Source of the DNA: Pseudomonas sp. TH15
GTDB taxonomy: Bacteria; Pseudomonadota; Gammaproteobacteria; Pseudomonadales; Pseudomonadaceae
DNA: 64,000 nucleotides
Direction: 5' to 3'
Assembly: GCF_016651105.1 (NCBI RefSeq)
Contig: NZ_JAEKEL010000001.1
Coordinates: 3,772,001 to 3,836,000, forward strand
In this document: positions 1 through 7,636 of the stretch, in pieces
Layout of the letters: every line of letters starts with the position of its first letter
Numbering within the stretch: the stretch's first letter is position 1
Translations under genes and position numbers: made by a program
Notes under the pieces: generated by a model
Database searches by the model: none
Seen by the model: the letters and a program-made list of their open reading frames with translations, nothing else
What the model was told of the DNA's origin: nothing

Positions 1-497
1 CGCGGTTCGTACACCAGCGCCCGAGCGATCGCCACGCGCTGTTGCTGGCCGCCGGAGAGTTGCGAAGGGCGGCGATGGGCGAACTGTTCCAGTTGCACCA
101 GTTTGAGCATCGCATCGACCCGACGCTCGCGCTCGGCGCTGGCCAATTTGCGAATCGCCAGCGGGAACGCGATGTTGTCGCGCACCGACAGGTGCGGGAA
201 CAGCGAATAACGCTGGAACACCATGCCGATATCACGCTTGTGCGGCGGCACGTTGACCAGCGATTGGCCGCTGACCAGGATCTCGCCGCTGCTCGGTGTT
301 TCGAAGCCGGCGAGCATCGACAGGGTGGTGCTTTTGCCGGAGCCGCTGGAGCCGAGGAAGGTCAGGAATTCACCGTCCTGGATGTCCAGCGAGATGTTGT
401 CCACGGCGGCAAAGTCGCCGTAGTGCTTGTTCAGGTTGCGCAGGCTGACCAGGGTCTTGTTGTTCTGCTGCGCAGGGTCTTTGATCACGGCACTCAT
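1..497 (-). CDS. ABC transporter ATP-binding protein, PotA-like (3' end outside window)
   Basis: Only the N-terminal ~165 residues are present; the gene runs off the left edge. It is the ATP-hydrolysing subunit of a polyamine/opine/phosphonate-type (POPT) importer. Visible are the Walker A motif GSSGSGKST at about residues 49-57, a Q-loop region (GMVFQRYSLFPH) and the ABC signature LSGGQQQR near residue 146. The ATG at 497 follows an AGTAAGTAATG context and lies 17 bases after the upstream permease stop, so it closes a binding protein - permease - permease - ATPase operon read leftwards. The family is clear; the substrate cannot be read from sequence, and the neighbouring catabolic genes suggest it is not necessarily a polyamine. 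Confidence 0.93.
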   Translation of the reverse strand, partial: MSAVIKDPAQQNNKTLVSLRNLNKHYGDFAAVDNISLDIQDGEFLTFLGSSGSGKSTTLSMLAGFETPSSGEILVSGQSLVNVPPHKRDIGMVFQRYSLFPHLSVRDNIAFPLAIRKLASAERERRVDAMLKLVQLEQFAHRRPSQLSGGQQQRVAIARALVYEP

Positions 498-514
498 TAC
501 TTACTCCTGGGCGC

Positions 515-1324
515 TCAGGCGCTGATTGCATTGCGCCGGCGCAGGGCGGCGGCGATCACCATGACCAGTACCGACAGGCCGATCAGCAGCGTCGAGGCGA
601 CGGCGATCACGGGTGTCAGGTCCTGACGCAGGGTGGTCCACATTTTTACCGGAAGGGTTTGCAGGGTCGGGCTGGCCATCATCACGCTCAGCACCACCTC
701 GTCCCACGACACCAGGAAGGCGAACAGCGCACCGGCGACCATGCCCGGACGGATCGCCGGAAAGGTCACCTTGAACACCGCTTGCAAGCGCGACGCACCG
801 CAGATCACCGCTGCATCCTCGATCGACTGATCGAACAGCTTCAGCGAGTTGATGATCGAGATGATGGTGAACGGCAGAGCAACAATCACGTGGCTGACGA
901 CGAAGGCAAACATCGTCCCGGTGTAACCGAGTTTGAGAAACAACGCGTACACCGCCACCGCGATGATCACCAGCGGCACGATCATCGGCAGGGTGAACAA
1001 ACCGTAGAGCATTTCCCTGCCAGGGAAGCGGCCGCGCACCAGGGCGAAAGCGGTCGGCAGGCCGAGGGCCACGGAGAAAATAGTGGTCAGCACCGCGACC
1101 TTGAGGCTGGCGAACGCAGCGTTCATCCAGTCGGCGTTAGAGAAAAACTGGCCGTACCATTTCAGCGTCCAGCCCGGCGGTGGGAACACCAGCCACTGGG
1201 AGGAACCGAACGACAGCAGCACGATGAACACAATCGGCAACAGCAGGAACAGCGCGATCAGGCCGGTGGTGAAATACAGGCCGAACCGCATGCGCCGGCT
1301 CATGGCATTGGGGGTCAGGAGCAT
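515..1324 (-). CDS. ABC transporter permease, PotC-like
   Basis: 269-residue inner-membrane permease with about six hydrophobic segments; the first is near residues 14-36. The cytoplasmic EAA loop that docks on the ATPase is visible as DAAVICGASRLQAVFKVTFP around residues 170-190. Length and topology match the second permease of spermidine/putrescine-type importers. It lies 6 bases downstream of the first permease and 17 bases upstream of the ATPase gene, so all are probably co-transcribed. Substrate unknown. Confidence 0.92.
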   Translation of the reverse strand: MLLTPNAMSRRMRFGLYFTTGLIALFLLLPIVFIVLLSFGSSQWLVFPPPGWTLKWYGQFFSNADWMNAAFASLKVAVLTTIFSVALGLPTAFALVRGRFPGREMLYGLFTLPMIVPLVIIAVAVYALFLKLGYTGTMFAFVVSHVIVALPFTIISIINSLKLFDQSIEDAAVICGASRLQAVFKVTFPAIRPGMVAGALFAFLVSWDEVVLSVMMASPTLQTLPVKMWTTLRQDLTPVIAVASTLLIGLSVLVMVIAAALRRRNAISA

Positions 1325-1330
1325 GACGGC

Positions 1331-2260
1331 TTACCTCGCGTTGCTGGCGCCAACCGGGGATTCCGGCTGAAGCTTCAGGTAGAAGTAGAACAACACCAGC
1401 GTGATCACAATCAGCAACGCGGCACCCGCACTGGCCAGGCCCCAGTTAAGGAACGACTGCACCTGCTGGATGATGAACTCGGGCAGCATCATGTTCTGCG
1501 CACCACCGAGCAGCGCCGGGGTGACGTAGTACCCGAGCGACATCACGAACACCATCAAGCCACCGGAGAACAACCCCGGCCGGCACAGCGGCAGGAACAC
1601 CCGGAAGAAGTTGGTCCAGGGGCTGGCGCCGCAGATCGAGCCGGCTTGCAGGATCATCGGGTCGATGGCCTGCATGGTCGCCTGCAACGGCAGGACGATG
1701 AACGGGATCATGATGTAGCTCATGCCGATCACCACGCCGGTCAGGTTGTGCACCATTTCCAGCGGCTGATCGATGATGCCCATGGCCATCAGCGCCTTGT
1801 TGATCACCCCGGAGGCTTGCAACAGCACCAGCCACGAATAGGTCCGCGCCAAGAGGCTGGTCCACATCGAGAGCAGCACGATGCTGAGGATCCAGCGACC
1901 CCAACCGCGCGGCACCAGGGTAATCGCCCAGGCCAGCGGAAAGCCCAGCAGCAGGCTGAACAACGTCACCAGCCCGGCCACCGAAAAGGTGTTGAGCAAG
2001 ACCCGCGCATAAGCCGAGTTGGCGAACAATTGCTGGTAGTTGCCAAGGCCCGGTTCCGGCTCAAGCACACCGCGCAGCAGCAAACCGATCAACGGCGCCA
2101 GAAAGAACAGGCCGAGGAACAGCAGGGCGGGGACCAGATTGCCGGCCCCGCGCCAACGCTGAACCAGCGAAGGGGTTTGCTTCATCACAGCCGCCTTGCC
2201 AGGAGCGCCAACGGCGCTCCCGATCGGAGTGGATGGACGGGACGCGGCCGTCATTTTCAT
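1331..2260 (-). CDS. ABC transporter permease, PotB-like
   Basis: 309-residue permease partner of the PotC-like protein. The start chosen (ATG at 2260, MKMTAASRPS) overlaps the stop of the binding-protein gene as ATGA, the usual coupling in this operon; an in-frame extension of seven residues upstream is less likely, and an internal ATG (MKQTPSL) is possible. A hydrophobic segment follows a long polar N-terminus, and an EAA-type loop (LQAGSICGASPWTNFFRVFL) is present near residue 200. It forms the transmembrane channel with its neighbour. Confidence 0.91.
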   Translation of the reverse strand: MKMTAASRPSTPIGSAVGAPGKAAVMKQTPSLVQRWRGAGNLVPALLFLGLFFLAPLIGLLLRGVLEPEPGLGNYQQLFANSAYARVLLNTFSVAGLVTLFSLLLGFPLAWAITLVPRGWGRWILSIVLLSMWTSLLARTYSWLVLLQASGVINKALMAMGIIDQPLEMVHNLTGVVIGMSYIMIPFIVLPLQATMQAIDPMILQAGSICGASPWTNFFRVFLPLCRPGLFSGGLMVFVMSLGYYVTPALLGGAQNMMLPEFIIQQVQSFLNWGLASAGAALLIVITLVLFYFYLKLQPESPVGASNAR

Positions 2261-3288
2261 TTGACCAGCCATTCGTTCCACCGTGTCGCGATGGCCGAAC
2301 CGTTTTTGGCCCAGTACGCGAAGTCTAGAGTGATCTGATCCTTAGCGTAGGCAGTCGGCAGGTTCGGGGCCAGTACCGAGTCCAGGCGCGCGACGCTGTC
2401 GACGTTGACCGGGGCATAGGCTGTCAGGTTGGAAAAATCCGCCTGACCCTTGGCGCTGCTGGCGCTGGCCAGAAACTTCATGGCCGCCGCTTTGTTTTTC
2501 GTGCCTTTAGGGACCACCAGAATGTCGGCCATGACCAGGTTCTGTTTCCAGCTCACGCCGACCGGTGCGCCGTCTTCTTGCAGGGCGTGAATTCGACCGT
2601 TCCAGAACTGACCCATGCTGACTTCACCGGAGGCGAGCAACTGCTGCGACTGCGCGCCGCCGCCCCACCAGACAATGTCTTTCTTGATGGTGTCGAGTTT
2701 CTTGAAGGCACGATCCAGATCCAGCGGGTAGAGCTTGTCGGCCGCTACGCCGTCGGCCAGCAAGGCCAGTTCAAGCACGCCAGGACTCGGCCATTTGTAC
2801 AGGGCGCGTTTGCCGGGGTAGGTTTTGGTGTCGAACAGGGCGGACCAGTCCTGGGGTTTGGCGGCGCCGAGCTTGCCTTCGTTGTAGCCGAGGACGAAGG
2901 AGAAGAAGAACGAACCGACGCCGTAATCGGAGACAAAGCGCGGGTCGATCTTGTCGCGCTGGATCGCGGTGAAGTCCAGGGGTTCGAGCAAGCCTTCGGC
3001 GGCGGCGCGCAGGGCGAAATCGGCCTCGACGTCGACCACATCCCACTGCACGTTGCCGCTTTCGACCATGGCTTTGAGTTTGCCGTAGTCGGTCGGGCCG
3101 TCCTGGACGACAGTGATGCCGCTGGCCTTGCTGAACGGATCGGCCCAGGCCTGCTTCTGCGCATCCTGGGTACTGCCGCCCCAGCTGACGAAGTTGACGC
3201 TTTCAGCCGCGATTGCCGCGTGGCTGACTGTGGCCAATAAACCTGCAAAAAGAATTGCAGTTGCACCTTTGTTCAACACCATTTTCAC
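2257..3288 (-). CDS. ABC transporter periplasmic substrate-binding protein, PotD-like
   Basis: 343 residues with a clear Sec signal peptide (MKMVLNKG then a hydrophobic core ending in AIAA, cleavage near residue 28). The mature protein begins with the SVNFVSWGGSTQDAQKQAW pattern of extracellular solute-binding family 1/PotD proteins. It captures the substrate in the periplasm for the two downstream permeases and ATPase. First gene of its operon; a motif matching the proposed GntR operator lies about 155 bases upstream (3444-3458), tying uptake to the catabolic genes at 5-10.6 kb. Substrate unknown. Confidence 0.92.
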   Translation of the reverse strand: MKMVLNKGATAILFAGLLATVSHAAIAAESVNFVSWGGSTQDAQKQAWADPFSKASGITVVQDGPTDYGKLKAMVESGNVQWDVVDVEADFALRAAAEGLLEPLDFTAIQRDKIDPRFVSDYGVGSFFFSFVLGYNEGKLGAAKPQDWSALFDTKTYPGKRALYKWPSPGVLELALLADGVAADKLYPLDLDRAFKKLDTIKKDIVWWGGGAQSQQLLASGEVSMGQFWNGRIHALQEDGAPVGVSWKQNLVMADILVVPKGTKNKAAAMKFLASASSAKGQADFSNLTAYAPVNVDSVARLDSVLAPNLPTAYAKDQITLDFAYWAKNGSAIATRWNEWLVK

Positions 3289-3443
3289 GCCCTCATTTGT
3301 TGTGTTTTTGAGCGGGTTGTTGATGCCCGCCTATCGGGAGCAGTAGGTCCATCGGGGCCTTAAAGGCGACCGTGCCAAGGGCTTTTGTTTGTGCTGTCCC
3401 TGGCGGGCGCACTTGGCAAATTTGTCCGGCCTATGGAATATCA

Positions 3444-3458
3444 TATTATGGTATTCCA
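3444..3458 (-). promoter_or_regulatory. Putative GntR operator, site 1 (ABC operon)
   Basis: On the minus strand this reads TGGAATACCATAATA, differing at one base from the TGGTATACCATAATA shared by two other sites in the locus (4836, 10626). It also forms a wider inverted repeat: TGGAATA followed 18 bases later by TATTCCA. The location upstream of the binding-protein gene suits an operator. Assignment to the GntR regulator at 5860-6612 is inference. Confidence 0.6.
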
Positions 3459-3567
3459 AACTTTGTGCAAGCACTTTGCCTTACCGGCTATCAGGCAGAA
3501 GTGGGTTTTTTTGGTCGGGTTAACTCAAATATTGGCTGGTTAAGAGATGGAGCGAACAATGAATTAC

Positions 3568-3661
3568 CTGTGGCGAGGGAGCTTGCTCCCGCTGGGCTGC
3601 GCAGCGGCCCCAACAATGGGACTGCTGCGCAGTCCAACGGGAGCAAGCTCCCTCGCCACAA
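3568..3661. repeat. REP/BIME-type inverted repeat pair
   Basis: Two inverted arms (tgtggcgagggagcttgctc ... gagcaagctccctcgccaca) with inner ctgcgcag palindromes around a short centre. This is a Pseudomonas intergenic BIME in the tail-to-tail space between the ABC operon promoter region and the ribB-like gene. The rest of 3289-3691 holds the operator site above and nothing else recognisable. Confidence 0.85.
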
Positions 3662-3691
3662 AAGCTCATTAACACCATCAAAAATCTGGAT

Positions 3692-4801
3692 TCACTCGGT
3701 AAACGGGATGCTCTCAACCACTTCCAGGTCGTAACCAGTCAAACCGGCGTACTTCAATGGCGGGCCCAAGTGACGCAGCTTGCCCACGCCAAGGTCTTGC
3801 AGAATTTGTGCCCCGGTGCCTACTTCAGAATAGATGCGCGACTGTGAGCGGCTGAACTGCCGAGGCGGCTGGGTCAGTTGCGGCACCCGCTCCAGCAGCG
3901 CTTGCGACGACTCGTGGTTGGCCAGCACCACCACCACGCCGCGACCTTCTTCGGCCACGCGCTGCAACGCTGCCCACAGCGTCCAGTTCGACGGTCCGCT
4001 GTACTGCGCGCCCACCAGATCGCGCAGCGGATCGATCACATGCACGCGCACCAACGTCGGTTCATCCCGGCGCACATCGCCTATGACCATCGCCATGTGC
4101 ACGCCGCCCTCGATTCGGTCTTCAAAGGTGATCAGCCGGAATACGCCATGCACCGTCGGCAGCTCCCGTTCGCCGATGCGCACCACGGTGTGTTCGGTGC
4201 TGAGGCGGTAGTGAATCAGGTCGGCGATGGTGCCGATCTTGAGCCCGTGCTGGCGCGCGAACACTTCCAGATCCGGGCGCCGGGCCATGGTGCCGTCATC
4301 GTTCATCACTTCAACGATCACCGAGGCCGGTGTGAGGCCGGCCAGGCGCGCCAGGTCGCAACCGGCTTCGGTGTGCCCGGCACGGGTCAGCACGCCACCT
4401 TCCTTGGCCCGCAACGGGAAGATATGACCTGGTTGCACAATGTCGGCGGGACCGGCGTCGGAGGCGACGGCAGCTGCGACTGTACGCGCGCGGTCAGCAG
4501 CGGAGATGCCGGTGGTCACGCCGATGGCGGCCTCGATAGAGACCGTGAACGCCGTGCTGAACACGCTGGCGTTGGTCGGCACCATTTGCTCCAGGCCCAG
4601 GCGCTGACAGTGTTCATCGGTCAACGTCAGGCAGATCAAACCACGGGCCTCGCGGGCCATAAAGCTGATGGCTTCGGCGGTGCAACAATCGGCGGCGATC
4701 AGCAGGTCGCCTTCGTTTTCGCGGTCCTCGTCATCGACCAGGATCACCATTTTGCCTTGGCGATAATCTTCGATGATTTCTTCGATGCTGTTGAAGGCCA
4801 T
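3692..4801 (-). CDS. ribB: 3,4-dihydroxy-2-butanone-4-phosphate synthase with degenerate GTP cyclohydrolase II half (RibB/RibBX type)
   Basis: 369 residues. The N-terminal half is a full DHBP synthase: the acidic loop DDEDRENEGDLLIAAD and the GHTEAGCDLARLAG region are intact, so it should convert ribulose 5-phosphate to the four-carbon riboflavin precursor. The C-terminal half aligns with GTP cyclohydrolase II, but the zinc cysteine cluster (CxxDxxGSxxCDC in active enzymes) is replaced by a stretch reading DPLRDLVGAQYSGPSNW, so that activity is probably lost. The ATG at 4801 gives MAFNSIEEI; an extension upstream would cross the proposed operator. Placed beside a flavin reductase operon, it probably boosts flavin supply for a pathway oxygenase. 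Confidence 0.9.
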   Translation of the reverse strand: MAFNSIEEIIEDYRQGKMVILVDDEDRENEGDLLIAADCCTAEAISFMAREARGLICLTLTDEHCQRLGLEQMVPTNASVFSTAFTVSIEAAIGVTTGISAADRARTVAAAVASDAGPADIVQPGHIFPLRAKEGGVLTRAGHTEAGCDLARLAGLTPASVIVEVMNDDGTMARRPDLEVFARQHGLKIGTIADLIHYRLSTEHTVVRIGERELPTVHGVFRLITFEDRIEGGVHMAMVIGDVRRDEPTLVRVHVIDPLRDLVGAQYSGPSNWTLWAALQRVAEEGRGVVVVLANHESSQALLERVPQLTQPPRQFSRSQSRIYSEVGTGAQILQDLGVGKLRHLGPPLKYAGLTGYDLEVVESIPFTE

Positions 4802-4835
4802 GCTGGGATTCTCGATGATTGATGGATACGTAATG

Positions 4836-4851
4836 TGGTATACCATAATAC
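4836..4851 (+). promoter_or_regulatory. Putative GntR operator, site 2 (ribB/DUF1330 divergent promoter)
   Basis: TGGTATACCATAATAC, with a perfect TGGTATACCA palindrome, in the 71-base gap between the leftward ribB-like gene and the rightward DUF1330 gene. It is identical over 16 bases to the site at 10626-10641. It could control both directions. Confidence 0.7.
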
Positions 4852-4872
4852 AAAATAAACCGAGAGGTCACT

Positions 4873-5169
4873 ATGAAGGCGTACTGGATTGCTCACGTGG
4901 ATGTCACCGACCCCGATCAATACAGCCACTACACCCAGCGCGCGCCAGCGGCGTTCGCCTTGTACGGCGGGCGAATCCTGGCGAGGGGCGGGCGCAGCGA
5001 GGCGATGGAAGGTCGGCAGACGCCGCAGCGCAGCGTGGTGATTGAGTTCGAGAGCTACGAAAAAGCCGTGGCGTGCTACCACTCGGCGGCGTACCAGGAA
5101 GCGAAAAGCTACCGCGAGGAATGGGCAAAGGCAGAAATCATCATCGTCGAAGGCATCGCCCCTATCTAA
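4873..5169 (+). CDS. DUF1330 family protein
   Basis: 98 residues matching the small DUF1330 alpha/beta family (ferredoxin-like dimeric barrel): MKAYWIAHVDVTDPDQYSHY at the start and a terminal AEIIIVEG strand. No enzymatic role is established for the family; related dimeric-barrel proteins often act on small carbonyl or aromatic intermediates. ATG preceded by GAGAGGTCACT. It is divergent from the ribB-like gene and shares the proposed operator, so it probably belongs to the same regulon. Confidence 0.88.
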   Translation: MKAYWIAHVDVTDPDQYSHYTQRAPAAFALYGGRILARGGRSEAMEGRQTPQRSVVIEFESYEKAVACYHSAAYQEAKSYREEWAKAEIIIVEGIAPI

Positions 5170-5187
5170 GCAACACCACTACAACCC

Positions 5188-5277
5188 TGTGGGAGCGAGC
5201 CTGCTCGCGAAAGCGGTCGTTCATTCAACATTTGTATCGACTGACCCGACGTCTTCGCGAGCAGGCTCGCTCCCACC
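5188..5277. repeat. REP pair (inverted)
   Basis: Arms gtgggagcgagcctgctcgc and its inverse gcgagcaggctcgctcccac about 45 bases apart; a typical BIME between two convergent genes, possibly also acting as a transcription barrier. Confidence 0.88.
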
Positions 5278-5293
5278 GGGGAATAGGCAGTCC

Positions 5294-5857
5294 TCAGCGG
5301 ATAAAGTGAATCCTGCCGCTGTCGTCGTTGCCGATATAGATGCCATAGACCCCGGCCTGGCGTTCCTCGATGTAGCGTTCAAGGATCTGCCGGATTGCCG
5401 GGTAGTAGATGCTTTCCCAAGGAATGTCCTCGGGCGCGAAGAATTTGTAGTCCAGGGTTTCCGGGCCGTACTGGCCGGTGATCTCCAGCGCGATGGCGCG
5501 GAAGATGATGTACACCTCGCTGATCTTCGGCACGCTGAAGATCGAGTAGGGTGAGAGGATTTCCGCGCGAACGCCGCTCTCTTCCCAGACCTCGCGCAAC
5601 GCTGCCTGCTCGGTGGTCTCGCCACCTTCCATGAAGCCCGCCGGCAAGGTCCAGGTGCCCGGACGCGGCGGGATCGCGCGTTGGCACAGCAGGTACTTGC
5701 CGTCCTGCTCGATGATGCAGCCGGCGATGATTTTCGGATTGATGTAGTGGATGTAGCCGCAGGCGCGGCACATCAGGCGCTCGTGCGTATCGCCCGGCGG
5801 CAGTTGGTGACCGAGGTCACTGCCGCCACACTTTGGGCAAAAGCTCGGGCTGAACAT
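5294..5857 (-). CDS. Nudix hydrolase with N-terminal zinc ribbon
   Basis: 187 residues. N-terminal zinc-ribbon cysteines CPKC (residues 8-11) and CRAC (30-33) precede a Nudix domain. The Nudix box GxxxxxExxxxxxxREVWEESG is intact around residues 73-95, so divalent-metal-dependent hydrolysis of a nucleoside diphosphate derivative (NADH, FAD or similar) is expected. Starts 2 bases after the GntR gene stop, as the last gene of the catabolic operon; this may be operon hitch-hiking or cofactor housekeeping. Substrate not assignable. Confidence 0.9.
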   Translation of the reverse strand: MFSPSFCPKCGGSDLGHQLPPGDTHERLMCRACGYIHYINPKIIAGCIIEQDGKYLLCQRAIPPRPGTWTLPAGFMEGGETTEQAALREVWEESGVRAEILSPYSIFSVPKISEVYIIFRAIALEITGQYGPETLDYKFFAPEDIPWESIYYPAIRQILERYIEERQAGVYGIYIGNDDSGRIHFIR

Positions 5858-5859
5858 GT

Positions 5860-6612
5860 TCAGCGACCTATGCGCGGTTCTTTGAGCGCGATAGGGGCGG
5901 TGATTTCAGGCATTTCACCGGTCTCTTCCTGCTTGCTCTTGAGGTAATCGAGGGCAACCTTGGCGGCGGAGCGCACGTGATCGACGCAAGCCTGGTGGGC
6001 GACCAGCGGATCACCGCTCTTGATCGCCTCGACCATGCGTTCCATTTCCTGGTTGCTGGCGCCGCGACGGTTTTCCTGGGACACCGAGGTCGCCCGCAGG
6101 TAGCTGATGCGCGCCTGCAACTGGCGCAGTTGCGTGGCCGCGACATGGTTGCCGGAGCCTTCGAGCAAGACGTCGTAGAAACCTTGAACCGAATCGATCA
6201 CCTGTTGCAGTTCGCCGTCCTTGAGGGCCTCGCGGTTAACCTCGAGGGCTTTTTCCAACGCCTTGATGTCCTTGGCCTTGGCGCGCAGGGTGAACAGCTG
6301 GACGATCAGGCCTTCGAGCACGCAACGCAGCTCATAGATATCGCCGGCGTCGGACAGGGTAATGATCGCAACCCGTGGGCCCTTGGCATCGGCGAACTCC
6401 ACCAGGCCTTCGGATTCCAGGTGACGCAAGGCTTCACGCACCGATGTGCGGCTAACGCCCAGGCGATCGCACAGATCGCGTTCGACCAGACGGTCACCCG
6501 GCAGGAGCTGGAAGTTCATGATGGCGCTTCGCAGTTTATCCAGCACGATTTCGCGCAGGGTAATGGGGTTGCGATTGACCTTGAAGCTGTCGTCGAGTGG
6601 CAGGCGTTTCAT
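5860..6612 (-). CDS. GntR family transcriptional regulator (FadR/FCD type)
   Basis: 250 residues. An N-terminal winged helix (about 15-85; LREIVLDKLRSAIMNFQLLPGDRLVERDLCDRLGVSRTSVREALRHLE region) is followed by an all-helical FCD effector domain (about 95-225), which in this family binds a metal and a carboxylated ligand. It is embedded in the catabolic operon between the CMD-like and Nudix genes. The repeated TGGTATACCATAATAC motif upstream of three local transcription units is the best operator candidate. Probably a repressor relieved by a pathway intermediate (inference). Confidence 0.92.
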   Translation of the reverse strand: MKRLPLDDSFKVNRNPITLREIVLDKLRSAIMNFQLLPGDRLVERDLCDRLGVSRTSVREALRHLESEGLVEFADAKGPRVAIITLSDAGDIYELRCVLEGLIVQLFTLRAKAKDIKALEKALEVNREALKDGELQQVIDSVQGFYDVLLEGSGNHVAATQLRQLQARISYLRATSVSQENRRGASNQEMERMVEAIKSGDPLVAHQACVDHVRSAAKVALDYLKSKQEETGEMPEITAPIALKEPRIGR

Positions 6613-6698
6613 GGGGTCCGCTCTGAGTGTGGCTGTCCATGCAAAAGAGTACTTCGATCCAGGATCATCCGTGCTCGGTCAGATCAAACAGCCAAGGG

Positions 6699-7088
6699 TT
6701 AACTTGAGGCCTCGGCATCGGCTTCGGCGAAGGCTTCACGGGCAAGCCGGAAACTGTCCACGGCAGCGGGCACTCCGCAATATATGCCGACCTGAAGCAG
6801 AATTTCGCGTATTTGCTCACGACTCAGGCCGTTACGCAAGGCGCCGCGCACATGCAGCTTGAGTTCGTGCGGCCGGTTGAGGGCCGAGATCATGGCCAGG
6901 TTTATCATGCTGCGTTCTTTAAGCGACAAACCCTCCCGGCCCCAGACATGGCCCCAGCAGTATTCGGTGACCATCTCCTGCAACGGTCGGGTGAAGTCGT
7001 CGGCGTTGTCGAGGGAGCGCTGCACATAGGCTTCGCCCAGCACTTGAGTGCGGATCTTCAAGCCTTTTTCGTACTTCTCGTTGTTCAT
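6699..7088 (-). CDS. Carboxymuconolactone decarboxylase family protein
   Basis: 129 residues, the length and helical pattern of PcaC-like gamma-carboxymuconolactone decarboxylases (WGREGLSLKERSMINLAMIS; LKLHVRGALRNGLSREQIRE; GIYCGVPAAVDSFRLAREAF). There is no CxxC pair, so an AhpD-type peroxidase role is unlikely. The remaining protocatechuate genes are absent, so the true substrate is probably a different pathway acid. Located 51 bases downstream of the flavin reductase gene. Confidence 0.88.
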   Translation of the reverse strand: MNNEKYEKGLKIRTQVLGEAYVQRSLDNADDFTRPLQEMVTEYCWGHVWGREGLSLKERSMINLAMISALNRPHELKLHVRGALRNGLSREQIREILLQVGIYCGVPAAVDSFRLAREAFAEADAEASS

Positions 7089-7139
7089 CTCTATGCCTCA
7101 CATGCAAGCCCGCTCCCACAAGGGGTTTGTGTAAACCCG

Positions 7140-7625
7140 TCAGCCCAGCGTGGGCAGCGGGCCCAGCTTGCCTTTGTGGTAGATCATCGGCGTCACCGGC
7201 TGCTCGGGCAGGATCAGGTTCTTCACCGCGCCGACGATGATCGCGTGGTCACCGCCGTCGTATTCGCGCCACAGTTCGCACTCGATGATCGCCGTGGCCT
7301 TGCTCAACAACGGGTTGCCCAGCGCGCTCAAATGCCAGTCGATGCCATTGGCCTTGTCCTTGCCTTTCCCGGCAAAGGCGTAGGCCTCGGCGGTCTGGTC
7401 GGCGGACAGCAAGTGAATCGCAAACTGCTTGCTGTCGCGCAGGATCGGGTACGTATCTGAAGCATAGTTGGGACAGAACAGCACCAGCGCCGGGTCGATC
7501 GACAGCGCACTGAAGGCGCTGGCAGTAATGCCGACGATGCCGCCGTCCGGGTCCAGGGTGGTGACCACCGTGACCCCGGACGGGAACGAGCTCATGACTT
7601 CTTTATAAATGCCGGGTTCGATCAT
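7140..7625 (-). CDS. Flavin reductase family protein (HpaC/RutF type)
   Basis: 161 residues covering one flavin-reductase-like (split-barrel FMN-binding) domain, from FPSGVTVVTTLDPDGG to a C-terminal MIYHKGKLGPLP. Members give reduced FMN or FAD to a partner two-component monooxygenase. No monooxygenase gene is visible in this window, so the partner must be encoded elsewhere, perhaps left of the window. 11 bases downstream of the aldehyde dehydrogenase gene. Confidence 0.92.
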   Translation of the reverse strand: MIEPGIYKEVMSSFPSGVTVVTTLDPDGGIVGITASAFSALSIDPALVLFCPNYASDTYPILRDSKQFAIHLLSADQTAEAYAFAGKGKDKANGIDWHLSALGNPLLSKATAIIECELWREYDGGDHAIIVGAVKNLILPEQPVTPMIYHKGKLGPLPTLG

Positions 7626-7636
7626 TTCGCAGACTC

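Noticed and set aside
659..2338. 559-codon frame opposite the ABC permeases, and similar long frames at 11094-13061 and 15530-17161
   Set aside because: All are shadows of well-supported genes; their products are His/Gln/Arg-rich low-complexity sequences.
6699..7088. Protocatechuate pathway pcaC
   Set aside because: No other pca genes nearby and the context is a different, flavin-dependent pathway; family-level name retained.
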